From: Chrysoperla carnea
Taxonomy: Eukaryota; Arthropoda; Insecta; Neuroptera; Chrysopidae
Length of the DNA stretch: 64,000 bases
Reading direction: 5' to 3'
Assembly: GCF_905475395.1 (NCBI RefSeq)
Contig: NC_058338.1
Coordinates: 2,977,001-3,041,000, forward strand
A program made the translations under genes and the position numbers. Shown here piece by piece: positions 39,715 through 51,700 of the stretch (within the stretch, counting starts at the first letter, position 1; the number at the start of each line of letters is the position of its first letter). The notes under the pieces were generated by a model that was not told the origin of the DNA, ran no database searches, and saw only the letters and a list, made by a program, of their open reading frames with translations.

Positions 39715-40644
39715 TTAGTTCTACTTCTCGATACTAGATGGCTCTGTTCTACAGATACGAAGTATTTCATCAACTGCGTTGAAAAAAAAACAATAATACA
39801 TCATTTTCAGTTCCTAATTTTACCTAGTAAGATACTTTTTTTTCTCAAAATGGCGTAATTTCATTGATATCAGATGATCTCTGTAATATTTAAGCTGCTT
39901 TAAAAATTAAGTGGCTCTTATTTTACGGATCTTATTGGACACAAAATGGCGGTCGATAATAACCCAACATGCAGCGTTCAAAATGCTATTACAACAATAG
40001 ATACGCATACCTAGAAAAGGCTGATTGCGTTTCGTTTATTTATTTTTTGCAATTTTTTTTATTTTTCTGGAAAATGTTTTTGGAAGAAAATAATATTTGC
40101 GGTGCGCGTTTCACACACACACACATACACACACATTTGTACAAACAAACAAATATTTCTGGATCTCTTATTGTGTAAAATCAGTAAAATATCAAAATGA
40201 AATTATTTAAAAACACTGCCGATTGAAAAAATATTTAAAAAAAAAAAAAATAGAAATTGTAAGCACAATATTATTACAAAACAAAACAAAAAACTGTATA
40301 TTTTGTAAAAACATAAAAAAATAACTAAAAAAACAATACTTTTAGGTTATGTCCTTTGTTTTTTTTTTCAGGTTGGACTATTTTAATTGATAATGGGTCA
40401 AATCTTTTAGGATGTCTAAAATACAGAAAAATGTTGGATACGAAGGGGAAGAGTTTTTGTAAATCTTGACCTTCAGGATCATTTCGGGTAGAAGAACACT
40501 TTAAATTGGAAAATTGTTCCTTAATAAAAGATACCATTTTTCAATGAGAAATAAGGGAAGTTTTTCGAAAAGATATTGCTTGTGAAAAGCGATGAAACTT
40601 TGTTAGTTTTGTTAAAATCATCCAAAAATATACTTTCATTTGTA

Positions 40645-40960
40645 TCTAGGATAGTCTACGAATGCTTCAAGGATCTGAGTCGGCTAGTACTGAATAACAC
40701 CAGATTAATCTGGATACCGGGACACTTTGACGTTAAAGGAAACGAAGCAGCGGATTCGTCAGTACGAGAGGTGTCATCTCAAATTCCCTCTTCATCCGAG
40801 CCTGATGAGAGAATGGCTACGACAACCCCATCTTGATTACTGGGGCCAGTTGAGGAGGGTGATTGGACTCTCGGCAAGACAGTGCCGATCAAAATCTGGA
40901 TATCGGGCCTCTCTGACGCCAAAGGGGACGAGGCAGCGGATTCGTCTATGATTTGTAGTT
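40645..40960 (+). pseudogene. Relic of a non-LTR retrotransposon RNase H domain
   Basis: The frame encodes LIWIPGHFDVKGNEAADSS, the last conserved motif of the RNase H domain found in jockey/R1/I-type LINE ORF2 proteins (W-I-P-G-H ... G-N-E-x-A-D). A second, decayed copy of the same DNA (CTGGATATCGGGCCTCTCTG to GAGGCAGCGGATTCGTCT) follows about 180 bp later. The frame breaks on both sides, so it is dead. Confidence 0.65.
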
Positions 40961-42157
40961 ACATTTTCACGATTTTTGTCTAATCTATTCGATTTACGAT
41001 AAAATGTATCGAATAGAAGAAGTTTTCTTCCGATCTGGGCGAAAAGTGACAACTTTCGCCCCTCTTTGCTAAACAAAGTTGCCGCTTTCCAGCTCCTTCG
41101 AGCAGAAAAATAGTATAAATACAACGAAAGCAAGTAAAGAATGTCTCCGATCTCATATCTCAGAAACCAAGCGACTCGACTTTTCTTTTGCTCGATAAAA
41201 GTTTAATATATGATTGTATTTTCTAATTAAAGTGTTCTTTTATCCTTCTATCTCTTATTAGTAAAGACCTAGAGAGTACTTTTGGATAATCCTGACGATC
41301 AAGATCCCTTTCAGATCAATTCAAAATTTACTTCTTAGAACGCACCATTTTTTATTTGAAAATTTGTTCTGTACTTAAGTAACTCTACAAGATTTTCTCC
41401 GGTATCGATTTAAACAGTTCACCTTGTATAATAAAATAATGTTCTCTGATTTGGAGTAAGTATTTTTGATGAATGTGAATATAGAAGAAAGCTAGAGTTT
41501 AAAATTTGAGACACCATAAAAATTTTAATATTTTACTTAAAATTTATTTCTTCCGTAGTAAAAAAATTTCAATGAAATTGTGAACTAGAAAGCTTTAGAG
41601 TCAGTTCACATATAAATTTTAATTAGAGCATTTTTTAATCGATTTTTAACATTTTATTCATGGGCTAGATTTTGGGTGAAGGGGATGGGTTTTTTGAGGA
41701 CCCGAGGATCAGAAGATTGCTTCAAATAAATTTATTAAATGTACTCTGTCGTGCCCATGCACAAAATGTTAAATTAAGACCATTCCCTGAAATAAAATTT
41801 AAAAAAGACATTATTTTTCACAAAAAGAAGTTTACGTCACATGTGCGCAAACCAAATAAAAAAGGCTTCGGAAATTTTTTATGGAAAATAGATGCCAATC
41901 AAATTAACTGAAATTAAAATATTTTGTAGTTTTATTTTATAGTTGAAATAAATGTCTGGGGCCTAAAATCGTAATTTTAACCGTTGTCCAATTCCCGTGG
42001 ATAGCCCAAACTCAAATTGAAACTGGCTGTGCAATTTTCTATCCCCCAATATGCCCTCTGCTGCCATTTGGATAATTTTTATGTCTGTAATTACATAAAA
42101 TAAACGTAATACGATCGAGATCCAGGCCTCGATCGTTGAGTACTCTGTACTGTGCAT

Positions 42158-42223
42158 ATCAGGCTGTCTTCTATTTTCAATCAAAACAATTTCAATTGTT
42201 TTCAATCACTTAGACAGCCTGAT
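42158..42223. repeat. Compact imperfect hairpin
   Basis: ATCAGGCTGTCT pairs with AGACAGCCTGAT over 12 bp; after an asymmetric internal loop AAAACAATT pairs with AATTGTTTT around a 2-base loop. The terminal loop is too tight for a typical miRNA precursor. Confidence 0.5.
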
Positions 42224-42721
42224 GCGTTCATGTATAAAGCACGCAACGACCAATGACTAGTCCCCGCCTAAATAGGCGCCTTAAATTTAGGCTACGGACG
42301 CTTTTAGCACGGCCAGTCTATAAACCCTACATATATGATTAATTTCAGTGAATTTGAGCGGTATCATTTACCGGAGCCCTCTTCAATAATTTTGTATCAC
42401 ATGAAATTGTAAAAAAAAACATTATATAATTAAATTTTTGATTTCCAAGCAAAACATATATTTATATTATTAAATAGCATCAAACAGTGAACAGTGCGTG
42501 TTTCATACCATTAAATAATAATTAATTAATTTAATTAAAAAGTAAATATAAATAAAATAATAAACATTTAGAAAACCACATTTTTAAAACTGTGATAAAA
42601 AAATAAAATAATAAAAAAAAATTATGATGATTGGTAGTCGATTAAAATTAAAATCGTTTTAAAAAGAAAAACTCAATTAATTACTGATTAATTGTTTATG
42701 ATGAATTTTACTCATTGAGAA

Positions 42722-42910
42722 AATACCACAGAGCTACAAAGTTGCCACCAAATGTTTGTCGCAGTAGAGAGAGACAGATAAAGTGGGCGCGGCGCGTATA
42801 ACTGTCATCATTTCTCTTATACGCCTAAAATTTCTGTCTCTTTCTACCTCTTCACTGCGGTCAAGAATTCACGTATTGCGTTTCCTATGTCTATACAGCT
42901 CTATGGTATT
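42722..42910. mobile_element. Palindromic MITE-like element
   Basis: Ends AATACCACAGAGCT and AGCTCTATGGTATT form an inverted repeat with one mismatch. Further in, CGCAGTAGAGAGAGACAG is mirrored by CTGTCTCTTTCTACCTC...CACTGCGG. About 190 bp, non-coding; target duplication not resolved. Confidence 0.6.
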
Positions 42911-43104
42911 GTCTCTATGATTTTAATCTGTAAGCTTGTTTTTAAGTTGGCAATATTTTGAGACACACAAAATTAAAAAAAACAGTGGGTTGTGTTTTTT
43001 AAAAACAGACCACAGATTTATTAATAAAATATAAATACAATTTAATTTATCTGAGGCATTTCAAAAAGCCTGAAAATTTGAAAAGAGTGTTAGCTATTCC
43101 GTGC

Positions 43105-43370
43105 TCATAAAGCGGAGGGCTTTAGTCCCAAAAGAATGCCAAAGATGTAGCGTCTGTCTCCAGCTTGAACTAATTCCAGAAAACGGTGGAAACGATTTTA
43201 ATCGACAGATGTTCCACAAAAAATATAGACGAGGAGAGGGGGCTCATAATGGTTGAAAATCAGCTCAATCCAGACCATCTTACATCTTTCTGGAATCAGT
43301 TCAAACTTGAGACAGACACTATATCTTTTGCCCTATATTTGGCCCAAAGCCCCCTCGTTTTGAGAACGCA
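43105..43370. mobile_element. Repeat family C as an inverted pair (foldback element)
   Basis: The left arm (43105-43180: AAAGCGGAGGGCTTTAG, GCCAAAGATGTAGCGTCTG, TTCCAGAAA) is mirrored by the right arm (43290-43368: TTTCTGGAATCAG, AGACAGACACTATATC, CCAAAGCCCCCTCG). About 75-bp arms around a 110-bp centre suggest a foldback or TIR-type non-autonomous transposon. Confidence 0.6.
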
Positions 43371-45639
43371 GAATAGGCTTACGATTGAGGACGCGACAAT
43401 ACCTATGCAATTTTCATTGTTTCTGAAAATACTCCCTAAAACTAAGCTTGGTCGCAGATCTTAAAGAGACCTAACAGCATGAAACTATCCTAGCACAAAG
43501 GAATCGGTTGGATTCAAGTTGGATTGGGAGTGACTGCCTCCTCGCTAGGACAGCTTCTAGGCATTGTGTAAGCCCGATTTAACATGGATGATTGATTAAA
43601 TTGTATTTTAAACTGTTTGTAAAATGTGTTTGATTTGTTGTAGATTATTTTTTTTATAATTGGAAGTGAATAGTGTCCTATAAATGAAATGAAAATAATA
43701 AAAAACTTTTAGAATCCATAGTTCATGAAAATTGGACCGAGAGCCATTTTACAATAGAGAAATGGCGGGGGCCAAAATATTGATTTATTTTATAAATCTT
43801 TAGAAACATTCCTCTGTATTTTTTGATTTGCTAAAATTCCGCATATATGCTACCTTTTTTGACCACTCTTTTTCCATTGAGCTGAACTATTCGCTTCCAT
43901 TAAATAAACTTGAATATTATTTCTGATCTCAAATGTGTTAATGTTGCATCTCATAATATTTACCATGTCTCTGATTATTTATGATTGCTCTCAAGGCTAG
44001 TACACTTTGGTTGCTTTTATCAATCGTAAAAAGAATTAAAATATGCGACGAACCATATTATTTGATTTCTGGCAGATGTTTGCCGTTAGTAATTCGAGAA
44101 AGCTTATAGAACATTCATTTCAAAACGGCTGGGCAGAACATAATTTAAAATACAAGTGATTTTGTCCGACACTCGCAAGAACGCGCTTTAAATTATTGAA
44201 ATCTAAACTAGAATTGAAAGTGTCGTTCATTTTAAATCTTTTTACTTGTACGCACAAACAGAGCAAATGCACGCATTCTATACAAATGTGTGAGAAAAAA
44301 CAAAATTAACACCCAAAATGTACTGCCCATAATTAACAACAGTTTCGAACAATTTTATCCCTATAATCGAATGTGATAAGTAAATTTTTATGATTATTAT
44401 TTGAATTAAATTTCGACTTTTTCCCTCAATTTCCTAGATCAATTTCGCTGTTATGGTTTTGACCCGTTGCAGAAAGTTATAGATGGGTCAGTCTTCACCA
44501 AGGTCCTCGAATCCTCATCCTGCATTATTTTTGGTCGATAACTTCGGGACTAAAATCTCCGGGACAAAATTTTGCAAACCAACGTCGAATAGGGTCATGA
44601 TTTCCCGATTCTTGAAATGTCACTGGCTTAAAAGGATCGCAATGATACATGCTCATTGGCCAAACATTATTCATAGGATCGAAGCTGATTCTCCGACGCC
44701 ACAATTTGTTAGATACTTAGAAAAGTATAAATTGTACGGACACCAAAATACCAGTGTGCAGACTGTCACCAAATTACCAAACGGGTAACATACACGATTA
44801 CCTAATTGATATTGATGATGACTACATGGCTGTTGAAATACTTATTTATATAATAAAAACTAAGAAATTGAGGAAAAAATCGAAATTTTAATTCGAAATA
44901 TCGTAGAGTTCTCATTTATTATCTTTGATAATATTTATATGATTATTTAAGTTCAGTTGGACGAAGATAAGTACTAAAAATGGTACTCGATAAGTTTTTG
45001 GTTTTGTATAATATACAACAAAAAGTCACACAGAAAAAACTGATTCATAGAATCATGCGCAGCGGGGCTCCAGGGCTATCTGTTAACGAGCCATCAAATG
45101 ATACAATCGGAAAATGTTATCTTCGATCTAGTATCCATTTCACAGGTTTATTTTTCTAGGGAAAATTTACCTGCCGAAATTAATTAGTGTGATGACTCTT
45201 TGTTCTATAATTGTAGGGTTAAAATTTACAGTAAAACCGTATTATAAAAAAAATATAAAAATAAACGTTTAATATATATTTAAAAAAAAAAAAAAAACCA
45301 TTAAAAAAAAAAAACAATATATTGACCACTGTTCAAGTTAATTATTGGCCGCATTTATTAAATTTTAGCAGTTATTTATTAAAAATCAATAAAATTGATC
45401 GTATATAAAAATTATATTCATTTTGGAGTTTTTATTTCACCGACACATCAAGTTAAAATCCAGATTACTTTCAATTACTACTTGTTCAGGGAGTCTATGA
45501 ATGATAAAGCTCTATGATTAATCGAATTCATAAACAGCGGTCAAAATACCTTCTAGAACAAAGGAAGAGTTCGAAATATTGGAATTACTCTGACTTTATA
45601 CGTCAAATTAAAAGTTATTCCAAATTTGTAAAACCTTTT

Positions 45640-45727
45640 TCAAACTTTTTAAGAAAAAGTAAAATTTTAAGAACTGTTATTCGGATTTATTTTCAGTTTT
45701 GACAGAAAAGTTTTTCCACAAGGGCCC
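45640..45727 (+). repeat. Repeat family E, half copy
   Basis: TTTTTAAGAAAAAGTAAAAT, TATTCGGATTTATTTTCAG and TTTTGACAGAAAAG..TTTTCCACAAGGG match the right arm of the element ending at 47460. It sits about 60 bp before the polycystin start codon. Confidence 0.6.
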
Positions 45728-45789
45728 TAGAAGACAGCTTTGAAAAAACAAAAACAAAAATTATTTGTAACGCGTTTCTAGATGTGAGT

Positions 45790-48700
45790 ATGAAATGGTC
45801 TTGTCAAAAGTTTGCCAAGATGAAAGTATTAATAATATCTTTAATTTTAGTATTCTTACTACATCGAGAACTTATCAATGCTCATAGTAATCAGAAATTC
45901 GATCATTTGTCCGAAGATTGTGATTCAAGAGACTTTTGTAATAATGAAGGGATTTGTGCGTATTCGGGTTCTAGGAAAAAGTGTACTTGTCTTCATCGAT
46001 ACTACCATGGCGCACGTTGTGATATACTGACTAACAATTGTGAACAAAGTAGCATGGCTAAAGATTGTAAAGAGGGAGGTGGAACGTGTATACCATTGTT
46101 TGGTAGTATTTATTGTGACTGTCATGGTGCATTCCATGGACGTTTCTGTGAGATACCAATCAAACTAATACGTAAGTGTATATATTCTAGGATATAGCAC
46201 GTAAAAAAATCCATGAACCCTAACTTTAAATCGCTTGCTAGCTCTTACTCTTACATTACTAGCTACAGAAATAGCTTTGGCGATCACATTTATAAATGCT
46301 AAATTTTTTTTTTTTTATATTATAGATCATTGGTGTAAAAAGTTCAATATGTTTTTTGAGCGTCGTTTGGTTGAAGGAACAGAAGGCACTGCATATTTTG
46401 TTTGTGATCCAATAAAAAATATTTACCCAAACAATCATCATCAATTTATAATAGCGAATTTTTTTGAGCAAATATTTATCTTAAAAGAAACAGACTTTGA
46501 AAAAATTACCAACGAGGATATATCAAGCATTGAAGCGATGCATGTTCCAAAGGACTCGATACGTAAATAAAATACTTCAGTAATCGTTTTTTTTTTTTTT
46601 GGGTCCAATAGACCGTAAAACGGTACGGTCTATATCATTCGTAGACCATGAGCTAGTTTCGATGTTTCTATTTGCTAATAAATAATAAATTGTTAATTAA
46701 TTGAAACATGTTAAAGTTGCAAAATAAATACATAGGCAACTTGTATTTCATGTATGTTATATCCTTACATATGTATAACAAATATGTTATACAAGTTGCC
46801 TATTTATTAATTTTATAAGTCAATTTTTACATGAACCATTTCATTTATGTTTATTAACAAATTGAAACATTTGCGCAACTGACTCATGGTTTACGAATTA
46901 TATTTTCCTGGTGGAAAAATTTCTCTGTCAAAACTAAAAATAAGCCCGAATAACAGTCCTCAAATTTTTACTTTATTAAGTTAATAAAATATACTAAAAG
47001 AGTTACTAAGACTTCTAAAAATTCCTTTTTCAAAAAGGTATCAAAATAGTAAGTACAGTCAAAATCGCTTTTAACGACATTGAAGGGACCAACAAATTTC
47101 GTCGTTGTTAGCGATATGTACATTTTTATATTAAAGTACAAGTATGTCGATCATTATTACTGACTAATTTCAATGACGAATGGTCGCTATAACCGATATA
47201 CGACGAAATTTGTTGGTCTCTTCAATGTCGTTATAAGCGCTTTTGACTGTACGTGTTGTTATTTTTACATCTTTTTGAAAAAGGATTTTTTGAAGTCTTA
47301 GTAACTAGTAATTTTTTTTTATCTCTGAATAACTCTTCTGGAAGAGTCTGAAATTTTGGAATACGATTCTTTAAAACTTTTTAAGAAAAAGTAAAAATTT
47401 AAGAACTATTATTCGGACTTATATTTTCTGTTTTGACAGAGTAATTTTTCCACAAGGGTTATGATAACTAAGAAAACACATTTAGCAAAAAACTGATCGG
47501 TTTATTTCATTTTCTTTAATTATAGTCGATTATTATTACAGCTACCCAAGCATATGTACACACTATCAACTTTAAAGTATTACGTTACGGTGCCGTAATC
47601 TATAAAGCTGTTCTAACAGACGATTATCGCCAATATACAAAAGGTTGGAGTGGTTATGCAATTGAAATGGATGGCCCTTACGAATTTCCCGCCTTTAATG
47701 ATAAAAAACCCGAGGAATGTGTTACAGAAGCACGATTGTTGGGTGCCGGAGCTAGGTAAATCAGGATAAATACGTTTTGTAGGATTTAATATCAAGGATG
47801 TTTTTTTTTTTTTTTTAAATTAACTAATTAAATTATTTTAGTCCCTTTTTTGGATCGGCTGTGGTATTAATGAATAAAAAACAATACAAGATTACAACTG
47901 CTTTAGAACGTATTTGCAAAGATGAAGAAGATAACGATATTTTCAATCCTGATACATATGAATGGAAATTTTTTGTTTTTGGAAATTTATCAGATTTTTG
48001 TATGTAGCTTATAATTTTTTACTCTGTATGAAATGTGTATCAAGATATACTAATTTTAGTCCCAAGTTTGTGTTTGAGGAAGTACGGTGAACATTTTTTT
48101 CGGTAAATGACAGCTCAAAAACCCTTGATTACAAAAAACACAGTTTTGGCAACTCTTGTGGGTCAAAATTTTGAATTATTTCATTATTTCACACAGTACC
48201 TATTGATAAATAGCAAGTAATCAGGTGGTCTAAATTGAAACTTCTGAATAAGTGGTCCACTTACTGTTAATAGTACAAATATTTATCGCCAGATGGCGGG
48301 ATTTATTTGAATTTGAATATTTTTATTGGCCTTAAAAATGGTAAGTACAAATATTGCCATCTAGTAGTCGAAATTGTAACTACTGAATTCGGGTCTTGCC
48401 CTGATTTGAATTAGCATGAATTATTATCGCCAGTTGGCGAGTTGCAACTCCCAGTTATCAATAGAACTCACAATAATGTTAACTGTACAAAAATTACTCG
48501 GTGAGAGAGCTTCAAAAAAGTTTTCATCATGAAGAAAATTTATCACAGATTCCAAAAAGAAAACATCATGAAAATATGAAAACATATCATCCATCTATAC
48601 CGTTTTCCCATTAGACCAATGTTAAATATGTCTACTTTTGGACAATTAACCCCCCCCCCACTTTTTAAATTTTCAGAATTGATTTAGACTTTGCCCAACT

Positions 48701-51700
48701 TCAAAAGTTTTTATTCCTAAATTGCCTCGGCGCTAGTAAATCCTTAAGAATAATTATAGTGAATGCATTTTGATATTTTTGTAGATGTCGATTTTAAAAT
48801 TGATGATCTTGCAACATTAAAGCCAACAAAAACAGAAACGGGTATGAGTAAAAATAAATTTAAGCTTGAAGATTTTCATAAGCCGTGTCAGCCTTTGTCA
48901 CTTGTTAGACAATATGCGATAGTCAGTTTAGAAATGAAGGAAAAAGAAAAAAGCAGAACAATATTTGTAAGTTTTTTTGTTACTATAACTTTTTTTTTTA
49001 AGTTACACTTCGTTAGCGTCGTTATCAGCGTCGTTAACATCATTGAGTTATCAAGAAATTAGCAAAAAGGGACGAATATAGAAATCCCTCTGGAAAAGAG
49101 AAATCCCGATATACTATTTATCAAAATTGATGAACAAATAGCAAAGTTGCAAGGGTTTTTTTGGTGAATTATTTCTTATATTTGAACGTTTATAGGGTTG
49201 GATGGTGGTACCAGAATGTGAATTGCCAATATCATATATTAAAGGTGGTCAATGGGTCTATGCAAATTTTAATGAAGCCAAAATTATTCTTCAATCAGAG
49301 ACATATAAAAATCCAACCGAAAAAGGATTAGGTGTTCCTTCGCCAGCCACACAAAAGCTTGAATGGTCATGTACATCGGATGATTCAGTTTGTAGATCTT
49401 ATTGTGTTGATATGAAAATTGCAAAACCACCAAAAAATGATAGTAATTTGAATTTTCTTGATTGCTTACATATTGTCCTCTTAGGCTGCAGAGGGTACAG
49501 TTAAGCTTTTTACCTGTAAATATTTTTTTTTGTAGAGCCAACATGGGAGTTCAAAATTGGAAAATACGATGAAAAGTACGCAACCGATTGTGATATAAGG
49601 ATAAAATTAAAAACAGAATTTACTGAGAAAGCTCCAGATAGTGTTTATGAAACAACTGCAACTTTTAAACTGAAGTTGAGATTAGAATATGATATGCCTA
49701 TGTTTGGAATTAAGTTAGTATCTACCTTATCCCCGGAGAAATAGGTCCAATCTGATGCCCCCATCAAAACTCTGCAAAAATAAAAGCTCTATAATTTGAT
49801 TTTAGATGTTTGAGAAATTGTTATTGGGTTGATTACGATGATCTTCATCCGATGATGGATCCACATGAAATATTATTCGTACAAGTGACATGTTTCGATG
49901 ATGAACCAATATGTACCAGACGTGATGAATATGTTTTTAATTGGGGATTTATCGATAATGATAATTCACCAGTTTATACAGATGAAATATTTCATTACAT
50001 GGATGAACCAAATGTTGCAATTATTTATAAATCGTACACGATGCATGAAATGCCACTTCTCAGTATTGTATTGGGTGCTGGTCAGTATTATGGATTTTTA
50101 TTTTGCCAACCCTGGTGAAGAGTGCGAGTTTAAGATTCCGTAACCAAAAATTTTTCGGAGGTTTTTAAAATTTTGAAAAATTTCGCTTGTTTACAGCAAA
50201 AGAAGAGGAAGGTGATGCTTCAGCAACATCATCAACAGTAGCACCAACAACAACACCAAAGAAACGAATGTTGACTACACAAGAAAGAATGGCGCAAACA
50301 CAACCAAAGAAAAGTTATAGATATCAAGAAGTAGCTGAAATGAAATTTGATACACAAGCAACAAAAATAACACGTAATGTAAATCCAAACGAAACGGTAG
50401 CAAAATATGAATCATGTCCGTTGGAATTAACTTATCGTGGATCGTCATTTATAACAGAATTCGAATTATGTATACCAGATGATTCAAGTCGATTTACATC
50501 ATTTACATATATGTTCTTTCAAAAGTTTGGCGATTTTACACCAGGTACAAATCTATACATATAAAATGCTATAATTAGCCATAATATATTAACCCTGTAC
50601 TATTTCTGATATTATTGGCTTAATTTTGAATCGTATTCTAAGCCTCCTGAAAGAGAAATACCCACCGATTTGTAGCGAGATCTCTCATAAGTAAAATTCA
50701 AATTTTATAGAGTTTTAGAATAGTTAATTTTGTAGGTGTGATGGTTGCGTGGGGCCAATCCAATTATGTAACGAAAATAGTACTTGGAGCTTCTGATTTA
50801 ACATCGATTTCAGTTTTTAGAATTCAAGATGCAACAGAAATTGAAACAGAGATTTTCCATGACCCGATTTATGTAAGTTAATGTCATTGGGTCACCGCCA
50901 AATAAGTTAGTTTCGCAAATTTGTTAATAAACAAGAAATAAAATATTTATAAAATTCATATATAGGCAACTTGTATTACGTGTGTGTTATATCCTTATAT
51001 ATGTATGTATAACATATATGTTATACAAGTTGCCTATTTATTAATTTTATAAGTCAATTTTTACATGAACCGTTTCAATTACAATTAATTATTTATTAAC
51101 AAATAGAAACATTTTAGAACACTTTGAATTTAAAAAAAAAGTTTTAAAGATTTCTTAGTTTTAAATTTTAATTTTTATAATATTATTTAGTTTTGAATTA
51201 TCTTATCAGGTCACACCAAGAAAAGATATTCCCAACTTACGTGATCATTTCAGTTTTATCTTCAAGATATTCGATGGTGCATGGTCAAGATTTATGTCTG
51301 TTCAAAGAAATATTGAACAACTGGAATTAAGTGAACTCGTTCAGAAATATAATGCGTTCTTTCATGAAAAACAAGTGATTTATTTTTCAAGATTAGATTT
51401 GGAATTAATTTATTATATTGAAGATTATCAACGACATATGACCAAGATATTGTTTAATAATATGACTAATGTTATTATTTATTTATTTATTCACTTCTTA
51501 GACCGTAAGATAGTGTGTTCGATTTGGTTGTCCCATTGACCCGCTTCTGTCTTGGAGAAGGTGAAAAGAACAAGGTGGGATAAAGGGGACCCGACATGAA
51601 TAGCACGGTCTTTAATAACTTCAGTCAAAACTAAGCCAATTCCGGTTAAAATAACTCGGGGCCAATACAATTCCGGTCAAAATAGCTCGGTGCCAAAACA

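Larger units (their letters stand above)
39252..45789. other. Spacer between sol and the polycystin gene
   Basis: 6.5 kb without a confident gene. It contains a perfect 17-bp-stem hairpin (39676-39714), a fragment of repeat B (39573-39645), a retrotransposon RNase H relic (40645-40960), a compact hairpin (42158-42223), a palindromic element (42722-42910), an inverted pair of repeat C (43105-43370) and a half copy of repeat E (45640-45727). No canonical poly(A) signal was found close after the sol stop codon. The remainder is AT-rich with no feature I can name. Confidence 0.65.

Noticed and set aside
40325-40537. 70-codon frame on the - strand
   Set aside because: No recognisable domain and no splice partner; probably part of decayed repeat sequence.
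41672-41911. Open frame of 79 codons (FEDPRIRRLLQINLL ...), preceded by an acceptor-like CTAG
   Set aside because: The sequence looks protein-like, but no upstream exon could be joined to it and I do not recognise the product. It might be a terminal exon or a relic; a protein search would decide.
43186-43464. 92-codon frame on the + strand
   Set aside because: It lies inside the inverted pair of repeat C, so it is non-coding transposon sequence.
44483-44788. 101-codon frame on the + strand
   Set aside because: No recognisable motif, no flanking splice signals joined to a gene, and codon use is unlike the real exons.
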